5,278 nucleotides of DNA from JBBRMQ01 sp038230775. GTDB lineage: Bacteria; Acidobacteriota; Thermoanaerobaculia; Gp7-AA8. Within the stretch, counting starts at the first letter, position 1. Each line of letters opens with the position of its first letter. This document shows, in pieces, positions 1 to 5,278 of the stretch. Made by a program: the position numbers and the translations under genes. Location: NCBI GenBank assembly GCA_038230775.1, contig JBBRMQ010000270.1:1-5278 (forward strand), written 5' to 3'. The notes below the pieces were generated by a model that worked only from the letters and a program-made list of their open reading frames with translations, was not told the origin of the DNA and did no database searches.

Positions 1-148
1 CGGAGATCACCGATTCGGTGGAAAGGCCACTCTCAAACACGCGGAACTTCATGGGAACACTGCCGAACATCACGTCGTCGCCGTCGGCGAGAGGCTGCCG
101 TGCTTTCAGCCGTTTGCCCTTGAGAAACGTGCCGTTCTTGCGTGGCAT
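1..148 (-). pseudogene. C-terminal half of an FHA domain (5'-truncated, runs off left edge)
   Basis: Reading the minus strand from the ATG at 146-148 gives 49 codons without a stop before the window ends. The peptide carries the second half of a forkhead-associated (FHA, phosphothreonine-binding) domain: the KNGTFLKGKRL turn, then PLADGDDVMFGSVPMKFRVF, matching the family pattern NGT-x-hydrophobic-x-G ... L-x-D-G-D ... G-x(3)-hydrophobic-x-F. The first half of the domain, with its GR and SRxHA motifs, is absent. The frame stays open upstream only to a TGA at 284-286, and the residues in between do not resemble FHA; the other two minus frames do not supply it either. In Acidobacteriota-type genomes this form of FHA often follows a winged-helix DNA-binding domain (recollection). 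The likely reading is a decayed or rearranged gene remnant. A genuine short ORF starting at 148 is possible. The ESGLSTES tail suggests the C-terminus lies just beyond the edge. Confidence 0.5.
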
Positions 149-389
149 TTCGTTGCGAGCAGGACGGCCTCGCAGAAGCTCGCGGACGTTATGGAGGCGA
201 ACGGTCGAATGCGATCGCAACCGCCCAGTTGCTGTTTTGTCATTCCGAGCGTAGCGAGGAACCGGTGTGGGCGGGCGGCGCGTTCATCGTCCCGCCCACC
301 CACACCGCTCCCTCCCCTTCGCTTCGCTCAGCGTCGGGATGACATGATTTCCTGATCTCGCATCGCAGCTCGTCGAGCGAAATGCCACG
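141..389. repeat. 12-bp inverted repeat CGTGGCATTTCG / CGAAATGCCACG flanking the palindrome
   Basis: CGTGGCATTTCG at 141-152 recurs exactly as its reverse complement, CGAAATGCCACG, at 378-389. Similarity continues weakly inward (TTGCGAGC against CTCGACGAGC). The pair encloses the 238-344 palindrome, though not symmetrically. The left copy sits where recognisable FHA homology begins in the minus-strand remnant. It may mark the ends of an inserted or rearranged segment, or be chance; a match of this length within 250 bases is uncommon but not decisive. Confidence 0.35.
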
Positions 390-410
390 AATTTTCTGAC
401 CAGGACCCCT
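149..410. other. Intergenic stretch without a convincing gene
   Basis: About 260 bases between the FHA remnant and the amidohydrolase stop. Short open frames cross it on both strands, but they mainly translate the palindromic repeat (typical CHSERSEE-like peptide) and show no domain, no credible start context and no family resemblance. Bases 345-377 and 390-410 hold nothing I can identify. No intrinsic terminator with a T-tract is visible downstream of the amidohydrolase. Confidence 0.6.
238..344. repeat. Imperfect palindromic intergenic repeat (REP/MITE-like)
   Basis: The left arm starts TGTCATTCCGAGCG (238) and continues GTAGCGAGGAACC. The right arm ends GCGTCGGGATGACA (344), preceded by CTTCGCTTCGCTCA. 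The reverse complement of the right arm begins TGTCATCCCGACGCTGAGCG, so the ends pair with few mismatches. An inner pair also matches: GGTGTGGGCGGGCGG (264-278) against CCCGCCCACCCACACC (291-306). Together they could fold into one long stem-loop with an apex near 280-290. Units of this TGTCATTCCGAGCG...AGCGAGGAA type recur between genes in several GC-rich phyla (recollection); only one copy is visible here. No transposase is present, and any mobilisation in trans is inference. It lies between two minus-strand genes and could act as a transcript-end structure, but there is no T-tract. Confidence 0.7.
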
Positions 411-1667
411 CTAGGGCCGCTTGTAGATCTCGCCGTTCTTCATGACGAAAGAGACCCGCTGCATGGCCGTGATGTCCTGCAGCGGGTTTCCCGGCACGGC
501 CACGATGTCGGCGAACTTGCCGCTCTCGATCGTCCCGATGTCGTCCGACGCGCCCAGCATCTCGGCAGGCGTTCGCGTCGCGGATTGAATGGCCTGCATC
601 GGCGTCATCCCGTACTGCGTCTCGTATTCGAACTCTTTCGCTTCGTTGAGCGCGTCCCACGGAAAGCCGCCCACGTCGGTGCCGAACGCGATCTTCACGC
701 CGCGCTTGACCGCGCGCTGGAAACTGTCGCGATGGAACTGCGGGATCTTCGCCCAGATCCCGCCGCGTCCGGGCGCGACGTACTCGGTAACCATCAGCGT
801 CGGGCAGAGGTACACGCCTTTGGCCACCATCACGTCGATGAGGTCATCCGGAATCGCGATGCCGTGCTCGATCGAGTCGACACCGGCGTTCAGCGCGTTT
901 TCGATTCCCGGCCGCGCCATGGCGTGCGCCGCGACCTTGTGCCGCAACCGATGCGCCTCGTCCACAATCGCCTTCATCTCCACGGCATCGAACGTGGGGG
1001 TGCTGGAAAGCGTCCCGTCCTTCTGCACGAAGTAGGAGCGATCGGCGTAGACCTTGATCCAGTCGGCGCCGTGCGCAATCTGCTCGCGCACCGCTTTGCG
1101 CGCTTCATCCGGGCCGTCGACGATCTGCACACCGCGTGGATACCCGATCTCCGGTGAGTAGCCGCTCGGACCGTAGCCGCCGGTCACCGATAGTGCGCGC
1201 GTCGAGACGTAGAGGCGCGGTCCGGGGATGACGCCATTGTTGATCGCCCGCTTCACGTCGACGTCGGTGTACATCGCGCCTTCAGTCTCGACGTCGCGCA
1301 TCGTCGTGAAGCCGTGCTCGAGGCCGATGCGCACCGCCCGGCTCGCGCGCAGCGCACGGTACGGCAGCGATTCCTTGAAGATCTGCGTGTCGTAGTCCTC
1401 CGCCGTGACGTCGCCCTGCAACAGCGTGTGCACGTGGGCGTCGATCAGCCCCGGCAACAGGGTGGAGTCGCCGAGGTCGATGACGTCGGCGCCGGCGGGG
1501 ATGTCGCGTCCCACCGACTCGATCCGATTGCCTCGCACGACGACGACCGCCGGTGACGTCGCGGCGCCGGAGCGGCCATCGATCAGGCGAGCGGCGCGGA
1601 TGGCGATTACCCTGTCGGCCGCAAATGCGGGCAGCGCGAATAGAAGGAGCGTGATCAGGCGTTTCAT
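411..1667 (-). CDS. Secreted metal-dependent amidohydrolase, prolidase-like (Xaa-Pro/Xaa-Arg dipeptidase type)
   Basis: 418 residues of the amidohydrolase superfamily, the branch that includes prolidase-like and arginine carboxypeptidase-like enzymes (Met-dependent hydrolase A group). Residues 1-16 (MKRLITLLLFALPAFA) form a signal peptide with probable cleavage after AFA, so the enzyme should act outside the cytoplasm. A small N-terminal beta domain (about 20-70) leads into the TIM barrel. Visible metal and catalytic residues are H78 and H80 (DAHVH), K205 (WIKVYADR, expected carboxylated lysine), H248 (AAHAM), H268 (SIEHG) and D331 (FGTD), so the active site looks intact. The C-terminal ESGKFADIVAVPGNPL returns to the beta domain, as is usual. 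Length is normal for the family. The start at 1667 is chosen because it puts the signal peptide at the N-terminus; the frame is open further upstream, but only antisense to the thioesterase gene. The substrate is inferred to be dipeptides; other cyclic amides or esters are possible. Confidence 0.9.
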   Translation of the reverse strand: MKRLITLLLFALPAFAADRVIAIRAARLIDGRSGAATSPAVVVVRGNRIESVGRDIPAGADVIDLGDSTLLPGLIDAHVHTLLQGDVTAEDYDTQIFKESLPYRALRASRAVRIGLEHGFTTMRDVETEGAMYTDVDVKRAINNGVIPGPRLYVSTRALSVTGGYGPSGYSPEIGYPRGVQIVDGPDEARKAVREQIAHGADWIKVYADRSYFVQKDGTLSSTPTFDAVEMKAIVDEAHRLRHKVAAHAMARPGIENALNAGVDSIEHGIAIPDDLIDVMVAKGVYLCPTLMVTEYVAPGRGGIWAKIPQFHRDSFQRAVKRGVKIAFGTDVGGFPWDALNEAKEFEYETQYGMTPMQAIQSATRTPAEMLGASDDIGTIESGKFADIVAVPGNPLQDITAMQRVSFVMKNGEIYKRP

Positions 1668-1679
1668 GCGGCGGATTCT

Positions 1680-2096
1680 ATGCGCTTCTCCGTTCAGGAA
1701 TACGTCCGCTGGGAGGACATCGACGCCGCCGGCATCATCAACTATCAGGCGTACCTGCGTTTCTTCGGGCTGGCGGAGGTGGAATTGTTCCGGTCGTGCG
1801 GTCTCTCCTACCGCACGCTCTTCGATGAGCTGAACATCTGGCTCCCGCGAGTGCACGTCGAGTGTGACTTCTTTCATCCCGTAACTCTCGACGAGCTGCT
1901 GGTCGTCGACGCCTACTTCGGTAAGATCGGCACCAGTTCGATCCACCTCAATTTCGAGGTCCATCGCAAACAGGAGGCAGACAAGATCGTCGCGACGGGG
2001 CAATATGTTCTGGTATGCGTGAAGCGCGGCGCGTTCACCCCATCACCGGTTCCCGAATCCGTGCGCGAGAAACTTGCGCCCTACGTGCATGACTGA
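1680..2096 (+). CDS. Acyl-CoA thioesterase, 4HBT hotdog fold (YbgC/FadM-like)
   Basis: 138 residues, the usual size for single-hotdog thioesterases that hydrolyse acyl-CoA to free acid and CoA in the cytoplasm. The N-terminal signature is clear: VRWEDIDAAGIINYQAYLRF, with D15 as the conserved catalytic aspartate of the D-A-x-G-x(3)-Y/F pattern, followed by the long central helix (FFGLAEVELFR). The beta strands continue through HVECDFFHPVTLDELLVVDAYF and IHLNFEVHRK. The start at 1680 is the only ATG that gives the family-typical N-terminus, and no in-frame start lies just upstream; the preceding GGCGGA is at best a weak ribosome site. The gene is divergent from the amidohydrolase across only 12 bases, and its last 8 bases overlap the PilZ gene. 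No tol-pal genes are nearby, so the ybgC name is not assigned. Acyl-chain preference cannot be read from sequence; short or aromatic acyl-CoAs are typical. Confidence 0.9.
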   Translation: MRFSVQEYVRWEDIDAAGIINYQAYLRFFGLAEVELFRSCGLSYRTLFDELNIWLPRVHVECDFFHPVTLDELLVVDAYFGKIGTSSIHLNFEVHRKQEADKIVATGQYVLVCVKRGAFTPSPVPESVREKLAPYVHD

Positions 2097-2763
2097 CGTC
2101 CACGAGCTTCGCAGTTACGAACGTTATTCACTGAACGAGCGGATCACGGGGAGCTTCGGCTCGGCGGAGATTCATGTCGTTGACATCGGCGAGCAGGGTG
2201 CGCAGATCGAGCACGCGCAGCCTCTTCGCATCGCGACCGTGGCGCGCCTGTGGTTCAAACGCGGCGACGTCGCCTTGAATGCGCAGGCGCTCGTCATGTG
2301 GAGTCGGCTCTCCAAGTCGCCCAATCAACAAGGGAAGCTGATGTATCGCTCGGGCGTCCGCATCGAAGATGGCGTTCACGAGTTCGCGCTGGCGATTCAG
2401 GAGCTTCTGGAACGCGGCGTCATTCAACGCGATGCCGAATCGCTCGAGCGCAAGCGCCGGATCCGCGAAGAGAAGGCCATGGCGAAGAACGCGAATCCGT
2501 CGATGCGCATGGTTCCCATCGATGACGACGTGCCGGCGCACCAGGTGCTGCTTGTCGAGCACGCACGCGACCGCCTGCGATCCAATCCGGACGAGGCGCA
2601 GAAGTGGTACAGCCGCGCCTATTTCGCGATTCGCCAGGGACAGTCGCCGCTGGCCGCCGAGCTCACGAAGTATCGCGAAGACGTTCTCGCGGTGTGGGAG
2701 TACCTGGAGCGCAGCCTGCCGTTGAGTGTGATTGCCAGGGTGTTCGAGAAGCAAAAGCAGTAA
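2089..2763 (+). CDS. PilZ-domain protein with an unassigned helical C-terminal region
   Basis: 224 residues. Residues about 8-105 fit a PilZ domain, the fold that often binds cyclic di-GMP: R8-S-Y-E-R12 gives the RxxxR motif, D32-I-G-E-Q-G37 stands in place of (D/N)xSxxG, and the barrel strands run through VARLWFKRGD, AQALVMWSRL and YRSGVRIED. The serine of the second motif is glycine here, so c-di-GMP binding is possible but not assured. After the barrel come a charged helix (about 112-133, rich in R, E and K) and a helical region (about 150-222, including AQKWYSRAYFAIRQGQ and AVWEYLERSLP) that I do not recognise; it has a TPR-like feel but no clear repeat. There is no membrane segment or signal peptide. 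The start at 2089 is chosen because its ATG overlaps the thioesterase stop (ATGACTGA), suggesting translational coupling. A TTG at 2074 would add only five residues and lacks support. The role is unknown. Confidence 0.8.
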   Translation: MTDVHELRSYERYSLNERITGSFGSAEIHVVDIGEQGAQIEHAQPLRIATVARLWFKRGDVALNAQALVMWSRLSKSPNQQGKLMYRSGVRIEDGVHEFALAIQELLERGVIQRDAESLERKRRIREEKAMAKNANPSMRMVPIDDDVPAHQVLLVEHARDRLRSNPDEAQKWYSRAYFAIRQGQSPLAAELTKYREDVLAVWEYLERSLPLSVIARVFEKQKQ

Positions 2764-2788
2764 GAGCAGTAAGGCGGTAAGGCCGTAG
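2756..2788 (+). repeat. Short tandem GTAAG-type repeat across the PilZ gene stop
   Basis: AGCAGTAAG at 2756-2764 is repeated exactly at 2765-2773, then GCGGTAAG (2774-2781) and GCCGTAG (2782-2788) follow as degenerate units. The PilZ stop codon TAA lies in the first unit. Two complementary CTTAC units occur at 2832-2836 and 2840-2844 near the murB end. Confidence 0.6.
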
Positions 2789-2844
2789 AACGAGCAGAAC
2801 CGTTCCGCTCGTTTCTACCTCGTCCTGCGGTCTTACAACCTTAC
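2769..2844. terminator. Long bidirectional hairpin between convergent genes (probable terminator)
   Basis: The outer arms are GTAAGGCGGTAAGGCCG (2769-2785) and CGGTCTTACAACCTTAC (2828-2844), matching at 14 of 17 positions as an inverted repeat. The inner stem pairs GTAGAACGAGC (2785-2795) with GCTCGTTTCTAC (2807-2818), leaving one bulged base, and the GAA/TTC pair around CCG extends it toward the apex. CTCGTCCTG (2819-2827) is an unpaired insertion on the right side. It lies just past the PilZ stop and spans the murB stop (2833-2835), so it could end transcripts from both sides. No run of T follows on either strand, so this is not a textbook intrinsic terminator; it may instead slow polymerase or protect 3' ends. 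Confidence 0.55.
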
Positions 2845-3870
2845 CCCAACAAAAATCGGCTCCGGATGAATCTCGACGCCGAACTTCCCGCGTACGCCTT
2901 CCTGAATCATCCGCACGAGATCGACCACCTCGCGCGCGGTACCGCCGCCGCGGTTGATGACCGCGAGGGTGTGCTTCGACGAGAGGCCGACGTTCCCATG
3001 CACGAAGCCCTTGTGAAAGCCGGCGTGCTCGATCAGCCACGCCGCCGACAGTTTCACCTCGTGGCCTGACGGAAAGTTGGGCATCTCCACGCCCATCGCG
3101 TCGAACGTCTCGCGCGCGATGATGGGATTCATGAAGAACGAGCCGTCGCTGCGCGTGTCGGGATCGCTCGCGTCGAGCACCATGCCTTTTCGTTTCCGGA
3201 TCGCGATCACCGCGTCGCGCACCGCCTGAAGATCTTCCAGCGGTGCGCCGCGTTCTTCCAGGTACTTGCGCAGCTCGGGATACTTCACGGTCGCCGGTGC
3301 GTGACGACGCAGCCGGAACGTCACCGAGACAACGACGTACCGGTCGCGCGCCGCGGTCTTGAAGATGCTCGAGCGATACGAGAAGCCGCAGTCGCCGTTC
3401 GTCAACGTGATCACTCGCCGCGACTGGCGTTCGAGCACCTCAACGCGCGCGATCGTCTCGCTGACGTCCTGCCCGTACGCGCCGACGTTCTGGATCGGCG
3501 TCGCTCCCGCCGAGCCTGGGATGCCCGACAGACACTCCAGTCCCGCCCATGCGTTCTTTACCGCCGTGGCGACGAAGTCATCCCAGCGTTCGCCCGCGCC
3601 GACCCTGACTATCACCGAGTCGGAATCCTCGCTCTCGAGCGCGACGCCGCGCAGACGGATCTGCACGACGAGGCCATCGAAACCGTCATCGGAGATCAGC
3701 AGATTGCTGCCGCCGGACATGAAGAACACCGCCTCGCCATTGTCCGCCGCCCATCGCAGGGCCTCCGACAACTCGTCGACCGACTCGGCGCGCACGAAGG
3801 CTTTCGCCGGCCCGCCGATGCCGATGGTCGTCAACGGTGCGAGCGCGACGTTCTGCTGCAAAGAAAGCAT
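2833..3870 (-). CDS. murB: UDP-N-acetylenolpyruvoylglucosamine reductase (MurB, type I)
   Basis: 345 residues. This FAD enzyme uses NADPH to reduce UDP-GlcNAc-enolpyruvate to UDP-MurNAc, the second committed step of peptidoglycan precursor synthesis, in the cytoplasm. Visible features in order are TTIGIGGPA at the N-terminus, the FAD-binding SGGSNLLISD (52-61), GIPGSAGATPIQNVGAYG (116-133), the FSYRSSIFK segment with catalytic R166, SDGSFFMNP with the proton-donor S244, and HPEPIFVG with E337. These correspond to R159, S229 and E325 of the E. coli enzyme. The YRSSIFK segment and length indicate type I. The start at 3870 gives MLSLQQNVALAPLTT, the usual family beginning; the ATGs at 3888 and 3891 would add 6 or 7 residues and cannot be excluded, since none has a good ribosome site. 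The last codons and the stop lie inside the right arm of the 2769-2844 hairpin. It is divergent from the transporter gene. Confidence 0.95.
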   Translation of the reverse strand: MLSLQQNVALAPLTTIGIGGPAKAFVRAESVDELSEALRWAADNGEAVFFMSGGSNLLISDDGFDGLVVQIRLRGVALESEDSDSVIVRVGAGERWDDFVATAVKNAWAGLECLSGIPGSAGATPIQNVGAYGQDVSETIARVEVLERQSRRVITLTNGDCGFSYRSSIFKTAARDRYVVVSVTFRLRRHAPATVKYPELRKYLEERGAPLEDLQAVRDAVIAIRKRKGMVLDASDPDTRSDGSFFMNPIIARETFDAMGVEMPNFPSGHEVKLSAAWLIEHAGFHKGFVHGNVGLSSKHTLAVINRGGGTAREVVDLVRMIQEGVRGKFGVEIHPEPIFVGVRL

Positions 3871-3898
3871 CGGCGTTGCATTGTGCATCATCGCTGCC

Positions 3899-3902
3899 GG
3901 AG
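3899..3902 (+). promoter_or_regulatory. Ribosome binding site GGAG for the POT transporter
   Basis: GGAG lies 9 bases before the ATG at 3912 and is the clearest Shine-Dalgarno sequence at any start in this window. It supports 3912 over the longer open frame from 3837, whose extra residues are antisense to the murB N-terminus and lack family resemblance. Confidence 0.6.
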
Positions 3903-3911
3903 AATGCGTCC

Positions 3912-5231
3912 ATGTCTGACGTTGCCGTGACTTCGGAAAAACAATGGTTCGGCCATCCACGCGGTCTGGCCACGCTCTTTTTCACCGAGATGTGGGAGCG
4001 CTTCAGTTACTACGGGATGCGCGCGCTGCTGCTGCCGTTCATGATCGGCGCGACCGCCTTGCCGGGTCTCGGCTTTGACGTGAAGCGGGCCAGCGAGATC
4101 TACGGATGGTACGTGTTCTCGGTATACGCGACCGCGCTGATCGGAGGAGTGGTCGCGGACCGTTGGCTCGGTCATTACAGAACGGTCTTCGTCGGGGGCT
4201 GCATCATCGCGCTCGGACACTTCAGTCTGGTGTTCCAGAACCTTTCGTTCTTCTACGCCGGACTGGTTCTCATCGCCCTGGGCACCGGCTTGCTCAAACC
4301 AAACGCCAGCACGCTCGTCGGCACGCTCTATCGAAAAGACGATCCGCGACGCGATTCGGGCTTCTCGCTTTTCTACAGCGGGATCAACGTCGGTGCATTC
4401 TTCGGTCCGATCGTCGTGGGATGGCTGGTATTCAGGTTCAGCAATTGGCATTACGGCTTCGCGGCTGCCGGCGTCGGGATGGTGTTAGGCCTCATTCAAT
4501 ACTCGTACGGGAAGAAGTATCTCGTTCCGGCCGAACCGGATGTGCGCGTGGTGGAAGCTCATCCTCGAGCGCCGACTCCGCCGCTCACGCGTGCGGACTG
4601 GATGAAGATCTCCGTCATCGGAATCCTTTTCATCTTCTGCGTGGTCTTCTGGGCCGGCTACGAACAGGCGGGCACCACACTCAATCTCTTTGCCGACCGT
4701 GCGACGCAGAACACCATATTCGGATGGGCGTACCCCTTCACATGGCTGCAGTCGGTTGCGCCGTTCTGTGTGTGGGCGTTCGCGCCGATGTTCGCGTGGC
4801 TCTGGCTGAAGATGGGCAGGTATGAGCCATCCAGTCCGGCGAAGTTCACGCTTGGACTGGTGTTCCTCAGCCTTTCCTATGTGCTGATCCTGCAGGCGGC
4901 GCGCATCTTCGAGACGTCGGGTCACCGCGTGACCCCGTTGTGGCTCGTCGTGCTCTACCTGCTGCAAACGTTCGGCGAGATCTGCCTGTACCCAACCGGC
5001 ATGAGCATGGTGACGAAGCTTTCGCCGCCGCACCTCGTCAGCATCCTGATGGGCTTCTTCTTCCTTGCGCTGGCGGTTGGAAACAAGCTGGCCGGCGTGA
5101 TCGCGGGAATGCTCACAGACATGACGTTCTCGCAGGTGTTCCAGGTCGGGATGATCACCTCAGGTGTGGCGGCGGTCATCCTGCTCCTTCTCATCAAACC
5201 CATTCGCAAGCTGATGGGCGACGTTCACTAG
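3912..5231 (+). CDS. POT/PTR2-family proton-dependent oligopeptide transporter
   Basis: 439 residues, an inner-membrane major-facilitator symporter taking up di- and tripeptides with protons. Diagnostic motifs are E26-M-W-E29-R30-F-S-Y-Y-G (the ExxERFxYY proton-coupling motif in helix 1), GGVVADRWLG (78-87), GTGLLKPN with K129 in helix 4, FYSGINVGAFFGP (154-166), FWAGYEQAG with E251 in helix 7 and FGEICLYPTG with E356 in helix 10. These match the functional lysine and glutamates known in bacterial PepT proteins, so it should be active. I count about 12 membrane segments. A polar linker of roughly 25 residues (about 203-229) joins helices 6 and 7 directly, without the extra HA-HB helix pair of many bacterial members, which agrees with its shorter length. 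The start at 3912 follows GGAG with good spacing. Another frame starts 2 bases after the stop, suggesting an operon. The substrate could be other than peptides. Confidence 0.93.
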   Translation: MSDVAVTSEKQWFGHPRGLATLFFTEMWERFSYYGMRALLLPFMIGATALPGLGFDVKRASEIYGWYVFSVYATALIGGVVADRWLGHYRTVFVGGCIIALGHFSLVFQNLSFFYAGLVLIALGTGLLKPNASTLVGTLYRKDDPRRDSGFSLFYSGINVGAFFGPIVVGWLVFRFSNWHYGFAAAGVGMVLGLIQYSYGKKYLVPAEPDVRVVEAHPRAPTPPLTRADWMKISVIGILFIFCVVFWAGYEQAGTTLNLFADRATQNTIFGWAYPFTWLQSVAPFCVWAFAPMFAWLWLKMGRYEPSSPAKFTLGLVFLSLSYVLILQAARIFETSGHRVTPLWLVVLYLLQTFGEICLYPTGMSMVTKLSPPHLVSILMGFFFLALAVGNKLAGVIAGMLTDMTFSQVFQVGMITSGVAAVILLLLIKPIRKLMGDVH

Positions 5232-5233
5232 CA

Positions 5234-5278
5234 ATGAAACACTGGGCTGCCGTCGTCGCGATTGTGCTTGTGCCCGAG
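5234..5278 (+). CDS. Start of an unidentified protein (partial, probable signal peptide)
   Basis: An ATG 2 bases after the transporter stop opens a frame of 15 codons to the window edge: MKHWAAVVAIVLVPE. A basic residue followed by a hydrophobic run looks like the start of a signal peptide or membrane anchor, and the tight spacing suggests co-transcription with the transporter. There is too little to name it, and no strong ribosome site is visible in the end of the upstream gene. Confidence 0.5.
   Translation, partial: MKHWAAVVAIVLVPE

Noticed and set aside
18..342. Short open frames around the left intergenic region
   Set aside because: They translate the palindromic repeat or run antisense to the FHA remnant, and have no domain or credible start.
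585..1157. 190-residue plus-strand open frame inside the amidohydrolase gene
   Set aside because: The frame is opposite an intact, well-recognised enzyme. It has biased Arg/His/Asp composition and no domain, as expected for a GC-rich antisense shadow.
1668..2003. N-terminal extension of the amidohydrolase to a 530-residue protein
   Set aside because: The extra 112 codons are antisense to the thioesterase gene, show no family resemblance, and would bury an obvious signal peptide in the middle of the protein.
2074..2088. TTG start adding five residues to the PilZ protein
   Set aside because: It has no ribosome site, and the coupled ATG at 2089 is a better start.
2128..2754. 208-residue minus-strand open frame opposite the PilZ gene
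   Set aside because: It is an antisense shadow of a gene with recognisable PilZ motifs and has no motif of its own.
3837..3911. Longer start for the POT transporter
   Set aside because: The added 25 residues overlap the murB N-terminus and are unlike the family; GGAG at 3899-3902 supports the ATG at 3912.
3301..3930. 209-residue plus-strand open frame opposite murB
   Set aside because: It lies antisense to all the conserved MurB motifs and has a low-complexity Arg/Asp/His-rich product.
3871..3960. Longer start for murB
   Set aside because: The full 30-residue extension runs antisense to the transporter start and precedes the normal MurB N-terminus. A shorter extension to 3888 or 3891 stays possible.

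Overview
The window looks like ordinary chromosomal DNA from a GC-rich Gram-negative bacterium. The gene styles suggest Acidobacteriota or a close relative: an exported prolidase-like amidohydrolase, the tail of an FHA domain of the kind fused to winged-helix regulators, and a TGTCATTCCGAGCG...TGACA palindromic intergenic repeat. That placement rests on recollection of gene styles, not on a search. I see no rRNA, tRNA, CRISPR array, transposase or phage gene.

Layout. 1-148 (minus) holds the C-terminal half of an FHA domain that runs off the left edge and whose N-terminal half is missing. 149-410 has no convincing gene; most of it is a 107-base imperfect palindrome (238-344). 411-1667 (minus) encodes a secreted, metal-dependent amidohydrolase. 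Twelve bases away, and divergent, 1680-2096 (plus) encodes a hotdog-fold acyl-CoA thioesterase. It overlaps by 8 bases a PilZ-domain gene (2089-2763, plus), so the two are probably an operon. 2756-2844 is a nested GTAAG/CTTAC repeat and hairpin that supplies the stop codons of both convergent genes on either side of it. 2833-3870 (minus) is murB, for cell-wall precursor synthesis. Divergent from it, 3912-5231 (plus) is a proton-coupled oligopeptide transporter of the POT/PTR2 family. A further reading frame begins 2 bases after the transporter stop and leaves the window.

How the genes may work together. An exported dipeptidase-like enzyme and a peptide/proton symporter would fit growth on peptides, but they are not in one transcription unit and no link can be shown here. 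The thioesterase and PilZ protein are the only pair with good evidence of co-expression. murB is a housekeeping gene. Nothing here amounts to a clear new system. The items most worth a second look are the PilZ protein with a non-canonical signature and an unassigned helical C-terminus, the structured repeat that ends two genes, and the FHA half-domain whose recognisable homology starts at an inverted 12-bp repeat.
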